Assembly: GCA_043228905.1 (NCBI GenBank) | Contig: JBHGNT010000013.1 | Coordinates: 5,270,001-5,334,000 of the forward strand | Direction of reading: 5' to 3' | DNA: 64,000 nucleotides | DNA from: Azolla caroliniana | Taxonomy: Eukaryota > Polypodiophyta | Part shown: in pieces, positions 42,264 through 53,658 of the stretch | Layout of the letters: every line of letters starts with the position of its first letter | Numbering within the stretch: position 1 is the stretch's first letter | Made by a program: the position numbers and the translations under genes | Notes under the pieces: generated by a model | The model's database searches: none | What the model was told of the DNA's origin: nothing | Seen by the model: only the letters and a program-made list of their open reading frames with translations

Positions 42264-43380
42264 TCAATCCGACTCATTCCTATCCGTGCCATAATCTGAC
42301 ACCTTCTTCTTCCCTTTTATTTTACGCGTGAGCCGTCTCCTCGGCTTCCTGCGCAAGGAATGTACGGCCGAGTCTCCAGTACTCGCCGGCTCTTCATCGG
42401 ACTGGTCGAAACGACTCAGTCTTCCATTCGGTCCACTTAACCGAAACCAAATCGGACTCTCTTCGGGGGTCCCGATTTTAGGCTCAGCCGGAGGCACCTC
42501 GGCCTCGCTGTCCTCATCATCAGAACTCGGATTGGAGGTGAGGTCTGGAGTCGGAGGCAAGTACTAGGACGCGGACTCATCAAACACAACGTCACGGCTC
42601 ACGCGCGCTTGTTTGGTGCGTGGGTTATAACACGTATAACCCTTCTGATTGTCCGAATAGCCGACCAAGATACACTTCTCGGCTTTCACGTCCAACTTCC
42701 TCCTTTTCTCCTTCGGCACATGCACATATGCAATGCTACCGAAAACTCGCAAGTTCGGCTTTGTTCCGAAATATAGTTCGTGCGCCAACACTTTGTCTCC
42801 GATCCGGTTCTGGATGTATACCGCGGTCCTTACCGCCTCGGCCCATTAGAACTTTGGCAAGCTCTTCTCCTCTAGCATTGCCCGTGTCGCTTCCACCACG
42901 GACCGATTTTTCCTCTCGGCCACGCCGATTTGCTCTGGCGTGTATCTACAACTGAATTCGCACCGAATTCCCATCTGTTGTAAATAACCGTTGAATTGAC
43001 CGGAAAAGTATTCTTTTCCGCCATCCGACCGTAGGCACTTGATCTTTCTTCCTGTTTCCGTTTCCACAAACCCTTTGAGGTCCCGGAAACAGTCGAAGAC
43101 TTCACTCTTCCTCTCAATGAGGTAGATCCACGGGTGTCACGTGTAGTCGTCGATGAAGGAGACGAAATATCGGCTCCCACCAAGACTAACGTTTTTCGTT
43201 GGCCCCCACACATCGGAATGTATCAAGTCGAGCTTGTTCCGGCTCCAGTTACGCTCGTTGGGGAAGGGAAGTCGGTGTTGCTTCCCAAGCTGACAGGCTT
43301 CACAAATTTCTGCCTTTCGGCCACTAAATTTGGGCAATCCGAACACCACTTGTTTCAATTGCAGGTCTTTAAGCCGCTGG
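42264..43380 (-). pseudogene. COP1-c integrase and linker
   Basis: GLPKFSGRKAEICEACQLGK (zinc-binding end), LDLIHSDVWGPTKNVSLGG (first catalytic Asp), FVSFIDDYT, a frameshifted gap, IKCLRSDGGKEYFSGQFNGY (second Asp), GVAERKNRSVVEATRAMLEE (Glu), LRVFGSIAYVHVPKEKRRKL, CILVGYSDNQKGYTCYNPRT, VSRDVVFDESAS, then an acidic linker (SSDDEDSEAEVPPAEPKIG). Three frameshifts or stops. The catalytic DDE triad is all visible. Confidence 0.88.
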
Positions 43381-43433
43381 TAGTTGACGTGGCCTATCCA
43401 CTTGTGCCATAAGTCGATGTCCGACTCGACTTT

Positions 43434-43865
43434 CTATCCCTTCGTGAACATTGCGGTGCCACCGTCAGTAGAGTCGAGGATGAACATCCTCCCATCTCTG
43501 CGCCCTTGCGCAATAATACGGCCTTCTTCCTCAATGAAGCACCCGAGGTGTGTAAACCGAACTTGCATCCCCTGGTCGACAATCTGCCTGACCGACACCA
43601 GATTCTTCGTGATGGTTAGGATGTGTAACACGTTCATAAGTTTCCCTTTCTGCCTGACATGGCTCAAGGGAACTTCACCGACATTCGCGATCAGATGCGG
43701 AGTGTCGTCTCCGGTTGCAACTACTCCTGGTTGCGTCGGTTTCTCAAGATATGAGAACCACTCCTCGTGGCACGTCATGTGGTTTGACGCGCCGGAGTCG
43801 ACATACCACACCTCGTTCGATTTCAGGGCAGACTGCTTCATTGAGTTTGCTTCGTGTCTTGTCAC
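43434..43865 (-). pseudogene. COP1-c protease and GAG-pre-integrase
   Basis: One open frame of about 144 codons. NEVWYVDSGASNHMTCHEEW holds the aspartic protease active site (DSG). PLSHVRQKGKLMNVLHILTI, TKNLVSVRQIVDQGMQVRFT and FIEEEGRIIAQGRRDGRMFI follow. The protease releases gag and pol parts inside the particle. It is intact in itself but out of frame with its neighbours. Confidence 0.85.
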
Positions 43866-44707
43866 GAAGACCGACCCTTTTTTGGCTTCTCCGGATCCTT
43901 CGGCGTAGTGCGATCGCTACCGGTTTCTTGCCACAGTACCAGCATTCCGTGGCGGATTTCCCTTGCCGGTTCTCGCCGCCCTGACTCCCCCTGTTTTCGG
44001 AGGGTCCGGAATTGCTGTCGGCCTCACTTCGGTGCCTTCTTCCTTGATCCCGTCGGCCGCCTCCATTGCGTACCGACTCGCCTATCTCCCTCCGTGTACA
44101 GCATCTTGTTGTTGGCATGCGTGCTTGTCGACGCACCCACATGGTTCTCCTCTATAAGGAGCATCGACTATAAGTCGAAAAAGGACAACGTATTCTCCCG
44201 GGTACACACAGCAGTTCGAAACACCCCGAACTTCGACGCCAAACCGCCGAGACAGACCTGAACCATCTCGCTTTCCTCGATGTTCACATCGATGGAAGCT
44301 AAGGAGTCGCATATGTCCTTAATCCTCAAGGTATAGTCAGCCACCGATAAATCGTGTTGCCGTAGGTTGCTCAACTCCTGTCACAGCTGAAGCTCCCTAG
44401 CTGTGGTGCTCGCGGTGAAAATCTTCTTCAGATTTTCCCACGCACCCTTCGGCATTTTTGCATCTCGAACGTAGCTTAATAGTTGTTCACCCACATAAGA
44501 CGCGAAACAGTACAACACTCTGCTCGCCAATTGTTCCCACGCCACGAAGTCTTTGTGTGTCGAATCGGGTGCTGTGTCATTTACACCATCAACATAGCTC
44601 CAGTAACCATGTCTGAGCAGGTACTGGTGCATCTTGTAAGACCAAGACGCGTAGTTGTTTCTGTCGAGCTTCTCCGTCGGAAGCGAGCTATCCATTCCTC
44701 TCTCCAT
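43866..44707 (-). pseudogene. COP1-c gag
   Basis: MERGMDSSLPTEKLDRNNYA at 44707, SYKMHQYLLRHGYWSYVDGV, GAWENLKKIFTASTTARELQ, then a stop at 44381-44383. It continues NLRQHDLSVADYTLRIKDIC, NIEESEMVQVCLGGLASKFG and a zinc knuckle start CWYCGKK, whose second half is lost to a frameshift at about 43920. The start is about 70 bases from the primer site. Confidence 0.88.
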
Positions 44708-44789
44708 CGGTTTTCTTGTTCTTCTTCGTTGGTTTTTCCTTCAAGCAAAGTCGGTTGTAGAGGTTCTCAACCCTCACGCTCTGATACCA

Positions 44790-45048
44790 TGAAAAGAATT
44801 GCATGCGGAAGCAATATAGGAAAACCGAACAACAGAAAACACAGGTTTAATGGAAAGTTTAGGTTTGCACAGTACGCACGAGAGAGACAGAGAGAGAGAG
44901 TAAAACACAGAACTTAATTCAAAAAATAATACTCAATCTGTACATAGGATGTGCTCAGTGAGCACTTTTATACAAGCCTTGACAATCGGGCTGACACAAG
45001 TACTGACAGTACTTGATTGCTCATAAATGAGCTTCGACTCTTACTCCC
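44790..45048 (-). repeat. COP1-c 5' LTR (R/U5 part) and primer site
   Basis: 259 bp remain. TGAAAAGAATTGCATGCGG on the plus side is followed leftward by CGCTCTGATACCA (44777-44789), i.e. TGGTATCAGAGCG on the minus strand, a perfect initiator tRNA-Met primer site. U3 is deleted at 45048, where GAGX-B LTR sequence resumes. Confidence 0.88.
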
Positions 45049-45288
45049 TAAAATGGTAGGAACTCTAGACTAAGTTGTATACCTCTCATACGCAAAATAG
45101 GCAACCCCTTCATAAGTGACCCTTCCCTTCCTTTTATAGCCCAAGGAGGGAGGGACCTTACAATGTGGGATAAAATTTCCCCTCTTATTTCTATACACCA
45201 TTTTCTAGTATACATGTGCACATGTTGCACACCACCGACTTGCCCATTCCACCCCGGTTTCACACTGTAGCCGGAAATCTTCATGACA
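45049..45288 (-). repeat. GAGX-B 5' LTR, proximal part
   Basis: Resumes the LTR interrupted at 39607 (AATGGTAGGAACTCTAGAC...CTTCATGACA), nearly identical to 36471-36705. The ~110 bp with the telo-like motifs were lost at the COP1-c border. Followed by the ACGG target duplication. Confidence 0.85.
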
Positions 45289-45357
45289 ACGGATTAAAGA
45301 AAGACCCACATGCTTGCACCGCGAAGATCATGCAACGACTGCGTCACATGGGGTTTG
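45289..45357 (+). pseudogene. COP1 copy II RT, segment between two insertions
   Basis: ACGGATTAAAG...GGGGTTTG encodes GLKKDPHACTAKIMQRLRHM and GFV, continuing the RT cut at 36175. It ends with GTTTG, the target of COP3. The next RT residues are found at 27828 on the minus strand. Confidence 0.85.
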
Positions 45358-45885
45358 TGTTGGGAAACATGTCCCTCTGGATAGGAAGAGAAGCACCATG
45401 TTAGTGATATCGTCCTTGGTCGAAACCGAAACCAAAATCAAAATCGGAAATCAAAATCGGAATCGAAAACCGAAATCGGTTTGAAAGACTATAATTGTAA
45501 ATAGTCAAAAATACCTCCTGAGGGCTATACTTGTAAATAGCCAAAAAATTGCTTTGGTTTATAAGCAACTAGGGCAAACCTTATAGTATGAGTTAGTGAT
45601 CATTATTGAAAAGTCAGAATGAGGTAGTTGCCTTTGTAACTGTGAGTAAGAGAGTGAGAGTGTAACTCCGTAGCCATCTATCAGATGAAGGAGAACTCAA
45701 GGTCGTTGCCTTCGAGTTCCGTATTTGTACTTCTTCTCTACTATAGTGATATGTTTTCTCAGGGTTTGTGGAACCCAGTGGTTTTTCCCATTTCGGGTTT
45801 TCTATGTAAAATATCGTTATCTTTGTGTCTTCACATTTTTCTTGTTTGTGTACTGGTTCTTGTTTTTTGCACAGGATTCCTAACA
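45358..45885 (+). repeat. COP3 copy II 5' LTR
   Basis: TGTTGGGAAACATGTCCC...GGATTCCTAACA, 528 bp, then AAG and TGGTATCAGAGC (45889-45900), a perfect primer site. Near-identical to 8425-8951. Confidence 0.9.
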
Positions 45886-45901
45886 AAGTGGTATCAGAGC
45901 A

Positions 45902-46268
45902 ATGGAAGACTCGTTCGGTGGCATGTTTAAGCTAACCAACTCCAACTACTCTGTGTGGAAGTCGAAGATGAGAGACATGCTCATGTGCAAAGACCTCTGG
46001 CTACTGGTGTAGTTCAGAGATAAAAGAACAAACAAGATCGATGCAGAGACGTGGGAAGTGTTGCATCTGAAGGTGGCTACATACATAAGGTGTTTTATGG
46101 ACATGATTCTATACAACAACTTTGGCGAAGAAATAGAAGTAGATGTCCTATGGAAGAGGATCGACGTCATGTTTGAAAACAAGAACGATGTGAATCGAGT
46201 CTCAGTATTTCGAAAAATCATGATGCTCTCAGTATGGCGAAGCTTATCAATGCCTTCAAATGATTGAT
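45902..46268 (+). pseudogene. COP3 copy II gag, N-terminal part
   Basis: MEDSFGGMFKLTNSNYSVWK, VLHLKVATYIRCFMDMILYN, DVMFENKNDVNRVSVFRKIM, with a stop at 46009 and a frame break near 46225. It is interrupted at 46268 by COP1-b, with target duplication TTGAT, and resumes at 57429. Confidence 0.9.
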
Positions 46269-46671
46269 TGTTGAGCAGCAAGCTCAACCGGATCCGGATC
46301 GGCATCCAGAAGGATGAGCCGGATCGGTGAGCCGGTGAGCTGGGTAGCCAGTTAGCCAGATCCATCAATAACCGGAAGCTTAGTAGCAGCCTGGACTATT
46401 GGGTAGTTAATGTCTCATAGTTAGTGTCAGACGCTTGTGTGAGCATTGAAGTACACCGTACTTCTGTCAGTCCGTATGGACTTGTATAAAAGTGCTCACT
46501 GAACACATACGATGTACAGACTATTACAGAGAATTGTTATTTTCTGAATAGAGTCTTGTGTCTTTTCTATCTCTGTCTCTCCTAGGTACTGTGTAAATTC
46601 AAGCTCTCCATTAAACCTGCATATTTTTCTATCTTCGGTTTTCTACTTGCTTCCACACGCTATTCTTTACA
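46269..46671 (+). repeat. COP1-b 5' LTR
   Basis: TGTTGAGCAGCAAGCTC...TTCTTTACA, directly abutting TGGTATCAGAGCG (46672-46684). GTATAAAAGTGC at about 46485 is the likely TATA box. Confidence 0.92.
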
Positions 46672-46754
46672 TGGTATCAGAGCGTGAGGGTGGAGAACCT
46701 CTACAGCCGACATAGCTTGAAAGTAAAACCATCCAAGAAGAACAGGTGAAACCA

Positions 46755-47690
46755 ATGGATAGAGGCATGGCTAGCTCGCTTCTGACGGAGAAGCTCGACA
46801 GAAACAACTACACGTCTTGGTCCTACAAGATGCACCAGTACCTGCTCGGGCACGGTTACTGGAGTTATGTCAACGAGATTTCCTTGTGTGGGAACAGTCG
46901 GCGAGCAGAGTACTGTACTGCTTCACGTCTTGTGTGGGCGAACAACTCCTAAGCTACATTCGGGATGCAAAAACGACGAAAGATGCTTGGGGAAATCTAA
47001 AGAAGATTTTCGCCGCAAGCACTACAACCAGGAAGCTTCAACTCCCACAGGAGCTAAGCAACCTATGACAACACAACTTGTCGGTGGCAGACTACACCTC
47101 CAAAATTAAGGGCATTTGCGACTCCTTGGCCTCCATCGATGTGAATATCGAACAAGCCAATATGGTGCAAATCTATCTCGGAGGTTTGGCGTCAAAGTTC
47201 GGAGCGTTCCGAACTGCTGTGTGTACAATGGACAATACGCCGTCATTTTTCGACTTACAGTCAATTCTCCTTGTGGAGGAGAACCACGCCGGTGTGTCAA
47301 CAAGTGCACCCACCGACAGCAGAATGCTATACACGGGGGCCGATCTGCCCCGTGGGCGTGGTGGATAAGGCGGGTCGGCTCGCAATGGTAGCGGCCGACA
47401 AGAGTAGGACCGAAGGCATAGAGAATGGGCCGACAATAGTTCCGAACCCTGCACAAGCCGCGGGAGTCAAGGCAGCGCCGGAAGCCGGCAAGCAAAGGAC
47501 GACATGGAATGCTAGTACTGTGGTAAAAAGGGCCATAGAGAAAGCGAGTGTTGGAAGAAACGCGCCGATTCGGACAGATCCGGATCCGGCAAGGCCAGCA
47601 GAGAGAATCGACAATACTCGCACTACGTAGAAGGATCGAGAGGATCCAAAACCGGAAAAGCCGGTAAAGGGCCATCCTTGGTGATGAAAC
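46755..47690 (+). pseudogene. COP1-b gag
   Basis: MDRGMASSLLTEKLDRNNYT, SYKMHQYLLGHGYWSYV, then a deletion of about 50 bases relative to COP1-c shifts the frame. It continues VWEQSASRVLYCFTSCVGEQ, DAWGNLKKIFAASTTTRKLQ, HNLSVADYTSKIKGICDSLA, MVQIYLGGLASKFGAFRTAV and a zinc knuckle YCGKKGHRESECWK (its first Cys preceded by a stop) near 47514-47560. Decayed. Confidence 0.88.
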
Positions 47691-48914
47691 ATGAGGCTAA
47701 ATCTATGAAGAAGACCACTTCCAAATCGGAGGAAGTGTGGTATGTTGATTCCGTTGCATCGAATCACATGGCGAGCCACAAAGAGTGGTTCTCCGGAACA
47801 ACCGAGAGTTGTCGAAACCTGAGATGACACTCCTCACCCAATCGTGCATATCGGAGAAGTCCCTTTGAGCCACGTCAAACAGAGGGGGAAGCTGATGAAC
47901 GTATTACACGTTCCGAGTATCACGAAGAACCTGGTATCAATCGGTCAAATCGTTGACCAGGGGATGCAGGTGTGGTTTACGCACCTTGGGTGGTTCATTG
48001 AGGAAGAGGGCCAGATTATTGCGCAAGGGTGCAGAGAAGGGAGGATGTTCATCCTCGACACCAATGATGTTGGCACTGATTTGTTCACCAAAGGACAGAA
48101 GATTGAATCGGATATTGATCTTTGGCACAAGTGGATCGGCCACGTCAATTACCAAAGGCTTTAAGACCTGCAAACGGAACAAGTTGTTTTCGGTTTGCCG
48201 AAGTTTAGTGGCCGAAAGGCCCAAATATGTGAAGCCTGCCAACTCGAGAAGCAACACCGGCTTCCATTCCCCACCGAATGAAACCATAACCGTAACAAGC
48301 TCGACCTTATTCATTCAGATGTATGTGGACCGACACAGAACGTTAGTCTTTGCGGGAGTCGATACTTCGTCTCCTTCATCGACGACTACAGTCGGCACAC
48401 ATGAATCTACCTCATTGAGCGGAAGAACGAAGTCTTCGAGTGTTTCCGGAACCTGCGAAGCCTGGTTGAACGGGAAACGGAGAGGAAGATCAAGTGCCTA
48501 CGATCGGATGGTCGAAAAGAATATTTTTCCGGCCAATTCAACAATTATTTGCAGCAAAAAGGAATTCAAAGAGAGTTCAACTACAGATACACACCGGAGC
48601 AAAACGGTGTGGCCGAAAGGAAGAACCAGTCGGTTGTCGACGCGGCAAGCATGATGCTGGAGGAGAAGAGCATGCCCCACTTTTATTGGGCTGAAGCGGT
48701 CCAGACGGACGTCTACATCCAAAACCAGATCAGTGACAAGGTGTTTGCGCATGAGTTGTATTTCAGGCGCAACCCAAAACTATGACACCTTCGGATATTC
48801 GGTAGCATTGCATATGTGCATGTGCCGGATGAGAAGCGGAGGAAGTTGGATGCAAAGTCAGAGAAATGCATCCTGGTCGGTTACTCACATGAGCAAAAGG
48901 GGTATAAGTGTTAT
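47691..48914 (+). pseudogene. COP1-b protease and integrase
   Basis: Protease EEVWYVDSVASNHMASHKEW: the active-site Gly of DSG is Val, which would inactivate it. IGEVPLSHVKQRGKLMNVLH, TKNLVSIGQIVDQGMQVWFT, DLWHKWIGHVNYQRL, CEACQ and DLIHSDVCG-type, FIDDYS, KCLRSDG and NGVAERKNQSVVDAASMMLE follow. Cut at GYKCY (48914) by COP2-b. Several frame breaks. Confidence 0.88.
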
Positions 48915-49632
48915 TGTTAGGAAACAGGTCCCTCCGGATGAGAAGTGAGAAGAACAGTACTGAAACCGGATGAGAAATACCCAGCTACGGAAGACCCGGT
49001 GAGAACCGGATGAGGAGTACCCGGCTACGGAGAGCCGAATGGTGCAGACACGGTGAGAACCGGATGAGGAGTACCCGGCTATGGAGAGCCGGATGGTGCA
49101 GACCCGGTGAGAACTGGATGACGAGTACCCGGCAAGCGTCGGATGATGCAGGCCCGGTGAGGAATGCTCATCGGATGAAGAGACATATTCGTAAATATGT
49201 TTCTGATAGTCCATCGTGGCTATATTTGTAAATAGCTGAAAAGTCATATTAGTATAAATATCACTTAGGGCAAACTTTTGAGAGTGAGAGAGAGTTGTCA
49301 TTCTTGTTTGCGCAAGATCAGAGTGCGTAACTGTGTACAAAGAGAGAGAGAGAGAGCAAGAGATCGTTGCCTCTGTTGTAACCACCGCCTGTGGCGAAGA
49401 TAGAAAGCTCGAGGTTGTTGCCTCGATGCTTTACTGTTGTACACTGTAACATAGTGATAGTTTGCAGCCTGTGGGCTACCGTGGTTTTCTCCCTAGTTTG
49501 GGTTTTTCCACGTAAACATCCTGTGTACTCTTCTCTTCACTGTGTCGTGCATTCATTCCCCGTTTTTCTGTGTATGATTCTAAGCTCGGTTGTGGCCGAG
49601 CGTTGCGCATAGGGAGCACGTAGTTCCTGTCA
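48915..49632 (+). repeat. COP2-b 5' LTR
   Basis: TGTTAGGAAACAGG...GTTCCTGTCA, then TTGGTATCAGAG as primer site (49635-49646). U3 holds three GTGAGAACCGGATG units (49000-49125). GTATAAATATCAC near 49252 is the TATA box; a GA run lies at 49341-49354. Confidence 0.9.
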
Positions 49633-49650
49633 AATTGGTATCAGAGAGAA

Positions 49651-50497
49651 ATGACACAGAAAATGGACGAATCTTTGGGAGGTACGTTCAAGCTCACCGG
49701 CTCCAACTATTCGGTGTGGAATGTCGAAGATGAGGGACATGCTCGTGGTTAAAGATCTTTGGTTGCCGGTTCAGTTCGGGGACAACAGACCGAAAAAGAT
49801 CAACACCACGATATGGGAGGTGATGCACATGAAGACAACGGCGTACATACGGTGCTTCATCGACATGAGCCTATACAACAACTTCAATGAAGAGAGTAAG
49901 GCTCATGAGCTCCGGGAGAAGATCGGAATTATGTTTCAAAACAAAAATGTTGTTAACCAGGTTTCAGTATTCTGGAAGCTAGTAAGACTCCGGTACCAAG
50001 ATGGCTCCAGCATGGCGGAGCACATGAATGCCTTCCAGGGGCTGATAAACTAGGAAACATCATTGGAAGTACCTCTCGCCGATGAGGTACTAGCGCTACT
50101 CCTACTCGGTTCCCTCCCAAATAGCTGGGAGACATTGGTTGTCACTTTGGGCAATGCCGGACCGGAAGGGAAACAGTTATCCCTAGCAAGAGTGAAGTCG
50201 AGCTTGCTAGATGAGGAGGTGCATCGGAAAGATAAGGATACGAGCTCCGACTCCAAAGCGCTCCTTACCGAATCGAAACGCGGAAGACAAAGGAACCGTA
50301 GTCCCCAGAATTGGGAAAAGTTGGGGACACGGTCAAAGTCAAGGGGGAGGCTTACTTGCTTCTATTGTGGCAAGCCGGGACACTTCTAGAAGAACTGTCG
50401 GCACTTCCCAAAAGACAAGGAAACCGACAGTATTGATTCGAAGCGGACACCGGACCGGAACGGTAAAGACAGGAGGGGGCTGGACCGGAAGGGAACA
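49651..50497 (+). pseudogene. COP2-b gag
   Basis: MTQKMDESLGGTFKLTGSNY, then one extra base near 49722 shifts the frame. SKMRDMLVVKDLWLPVQFGD, VMHMKTTAYIRCFIDMSLYN, MAEHMNAFQGLIN, a stop, LLGSLPNSWETLVVTLGNAG, and the zinc knuckle CFYCGKPGHF, a stop, KNC near 50360-50400. Family zinc ligands are otherwise kept. Confidence 0.88.
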
Positions 50498-51790
50498 ATG
50501 GCAATCGTGGCAAGTGAAGAAGAGTTGATGCTCATCACCGAGGAGAGTGAGATAAACCTTGCCGACGACGAGATGACCTGGGTGGTAGACTCCGGAGCGT
50601 CGTTCCACCTTACCCCGGACCGGAAATGCTTCTCATCCTACTTAGCCGGTGATCACGGCTGTGTCCGTATGCGGAATGAAGGTACATGCCGACTTGTCGG
50701 CATAGGAGACATGTGGTTGACAACACCAACCGGATGCAAGCTGCTGCTGAAGGATGCTTGACACGTTCTGGAGGTTCGTCTGAACCTGATATCAGCCGTC
50801 GGCTAGATGACGAAGGCTACACGGGTAGCATCCGGAACGGTGTTATGAAGTTCAGCAAAGGGAGCCTGATTGTGGGTCGGGCCTGGAAGGTCAACATGTT
50901 GTACCTGATGAATGCCCAGTTATGTCCGGAGGAAGTGAACGTGGCATCCGACACTGCCGATGAGTTGTGGCACAAAAGGCTGTGTCACATGAGCAAGAAT
51001 GGGATGAAGAGCCTTGTAGATGACAACCTCATTCCCGTGAAGAATGTGCACTTGGGGAAGTGCACTGATTGTCTGGCTGGTAAGCAAAACCGGACCTCCT
51101 TCTGACCAAGGCTACCAATGAGACGTAATGCACCACTGGAGTTGGTGCATACTGATGTGTGTCAAGTGGACACGAAGTCACATGCAGGATCACAGTACTT
51201 CGTGATGTTCATAGATGACCACAACCGGAAGCTGTGGGCCACACCGTTGAAGATGAAGGATCAGGTGCTATCCATCTTCAAAGAACTCCACGCGAGAGTG
51301 GAAAGAGAAACCGGTCGGAAGCTGAAGGCGGTTTGAGCAGATAATGGAGGGGAATACCGGGGGCAGTTCGAGGAGTACTGTCGCTCGAAGGGAATCCGGC
51401 TCGAATTTACCGTGCTGAAGACGCCGGGACTAAATGGGCTGGCTGAGAGGATGAACCGGACCATAATGGAGAGGGTCTGGAGTATGCTGGCGCATGCAAA
51501 GTTACCCAAGACGTTTTGGGCTGAGGTGTTGTTGACAGCGACGTATGTGATAAAGAGATCACCCTTATTGCCCTTGGATGGAGACACACCGTAGAAGGTG
51601 TGGACCAGTAAGGAAGTGTCCTACCGGCATCTGAAGGTGTTCGGGTGTCTCGCATACGTGCATGTAGCTAAGGACCGGAGAGGAAAGTTAGATCCAAAGA
51701 CCCGGCCATGCATATTCCTCGGTTACGGCGACGATGAGTTCCGCTACCGAGTGTAGGACCCGGTCGACAAGAAGGTATTCCGGAGTCGAG
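50498..51790 (+). pseudogene. COP2-b protease and integrase
   Basis: Protease DEMTWVVDSGASFHLTPDRK with intact DSG. VASDTADELWHKRLCHMSKN, CTDCLAGKQNRTSF, LELVHTDVCQVDTKSHAGSQ (first Asp), FVMFIDDHN, KLKAV, a stop, then DNGGEYRG (second Asp), NGLAERMNRTIMERVWSMLA (Glu), YRHLKVFGCLAYVHVAKDRR, CIFLGYGDDEFRYRV. The integrase DDE triad is complete, unlike COP2-a where the region is deleted. Stops at about 50758, 51334 and 51591. Confidence 0.88.
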
Positions 51791-53647
51791 ATATTATCTT
51801 CATGGAGGACAAGACGCTCGCCGACTGGGAGTTAGAGAAGAAGATAATGAACTCTGAGTCGACCGGTAAGGATCGATTCTACGATGAGCAGACCCAACCG
51901 CCAAGAGACTAATTAGCACCCGAGGAACCAGCCAGTTACGGTGAGGATACCGAACCGACAGAAGAAGAAGTAGAGGAAGCTGAAACCGGAACTGGCCAAG
52001 ACCCCGAATTGGATTGACGCGAAGGGCTCCCCGAAGATTTCCGGATGCAGAGCATGTGTTGCTGACCGATGAGGGGGAGCCAGAAAGCTTCGAAGAAGCG
52101 AAGGTTGACACCCACAGCCGAAAATGGTTAAGTGCCATGTAGGATGAGATGGATTCCATGCATGAGAACCATATGTACGAATTGGTGGAATTGCCGAAAG
52201 GAAAGCGGGCACTTTGAAACAACTGGGTGTACAAGTTGAAACCGGGAGATGCCGGAAACCCCTCGAGATACAAAACGAGGATCGTGGTGAAGGGGTTCCA
52301 GCAGAAGAAGGGCGTGGACTTCGACGAGATATTTGCCCCGGTAGTAAAGATGACCTCCATCCGGACGGTGCTGAGTATAGCGGCAAGCATGGACCTCGAG
52401 GTAGAGCAGCTAGACGTGAAGACGACATTCCTTCACGGCGACCTCGAAGAGGAGATCTACATGCAGCAACCGGAAGGATTCGTGGAGAAAGGGAAGGAGC
52501 ACCTCATATGCCGATTGAAGAAGAGCCTGTACGGATTGAAGCAGGCTCCCCGACAATGGTACCGGAAGTTCGACTCCTTCATGACCGATCAAGGGTACCA
52601 CAAGACGCAGGCCGATCACTGCGTGTTTGTGAAGAAGTTCGAAGGAGGCAACTTCCTGATACTCCTTCTGTACGTGGATGACATGTTGATCGCCGGAGGG
52701 ACCAAGTCAAAATACGGATGCTGAAAAAGGCTCTCAACCAGACCTTCTCAATGAAAGACTTGGGTCCGGCAAGACAGATGTTGGGGATGCATATCATCCG
52801 GAATCGTCCATCGAAGCAATTGTGGCTGTCACACGAGAAGTACGTGACAAAGGTGCTTCAGCGGTTCAACATGTTGGAAGCGAAACCGGTCGGATTGATA
52901 CTCCCGGCAAACTGTAGATTATCTGGTAAGCAAAGCCCGAAGACGAAAGCAGAGAAGGCTGATATGATGAAGGTTCCATATGCCTCTCCCGTCAGGAGCT
53001 TAATGTACGCAATGGTGTGTACCCGACCGGATATAGGATATGCAGTCGGAGTGGTGAGCCGGTTTATGAGCAATCCCGGCAAGGAGCACTGGAATGTAGT
53101 CAAAGGCATACTCCGGTACTTGAAGGGCACTTTGAATATGTGTCTCCGATTCGGCTCCATAAAACCTCAACTTGACGGTTTTACCGATTTGGACATGTCG
53201 GCTGATGTGGATACAAGCCGAACCACATCTGGGTATGTAATGACATATGCAGGAGGAGCTATTTCGTGGCAGTCGAGGCTGCAGAAGACGGTTGCGTTGT
53301 CAACCACGGAGGGCGGAGTACATGGCGGTTGTGGAAGCCGGCAAGGGAATATTATGGATGAAGGACTACATCGGAGAGCTCAGCATCAGGCAAGATGAAT
53401 ACCGGCTCTATTGCAACAGCCAAAGTGCCATCCACCTTGCTAGGAATGCGGCCTACCATTCCCGGACGAAGCATATCCAACGAAGGTATCACTAGATCCG
53501 AGAAAGAGTAGATGACCAGGAGTTTGCGCTGACGAAGATCCACACGGCCAAGAACGGGTCAGATATGTTGACCAAAGTACTAATACCCGACAAGTTGGAT
53601 GCATGCCGGAAGCGGATCAGACTAGTAAGACATCCCATGCCGGAGTG
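51791..53647 (+). pseudogene. COP2-b linker, RT and RNase H
   Basis: FMEDKTLADWELEKKIMNSE, acidic linker with an internal deletion at about 52016, then RT: TRIVVKGFQQKKGVDFDEIF, LDVKTTFLHGDLEEEIYMQQ, CRLKKSLYGLKQAPRQWYRK, LLLYVDDMLIAGG. A one-base frameshift at about 52705 follows, then MKDLGPARQMLGMHIIRNRP and SLMYAMVCTRPDIGYAVGVV. RNase H: YAGGAISWQSRLQKTVALST, frameshift, YMAVVEAGKGILWMKDYI, YCNSQSAIHLARNAAYHSRT (catalytic Asp changed to Asn) and the end at RHPMPE (53647). Only a few lesions. Confidence 0.9.
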
Positions 53648-53658
53648 AAGGTGGAGTT

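Larger units (their letters stand above)
39608..45048 (-). mobile_element. COP1-c, nearly complete COP1 element inside the GAGX-B LTR
   Basis: Minus-strand order: 5' LTR (45048-44790, U3 missing), primer site, gag, protease, integrase, RT, RNase H, accessory region, polypurine tract, 3' LTR (40050-39608). It is the most complete COP1 here and defines the family. The right edge has lost about 180 bp of its own LTR and about 110 bp of the host LTR, so no target duplication remains. Confidence 0.85.
36176..45288 (-). mobile_element. GAGX-B inserted in COP1 copy II RT, itself carrying COP1-c
   Basis: A second gag-only element, minus orientation. LTRs are at 36176-36705 and 39418-39607 plus 45049-45288, the latter split by COP1-c. 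The target duplication ACGG lies at 36172-36175 and 45289-45292. The empty site CTCTATGGATTAAAG in copy I (near 8352) confirms the insertion. No pol domains. The coding region is more decayed than copy A. Confidence 0.88.
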
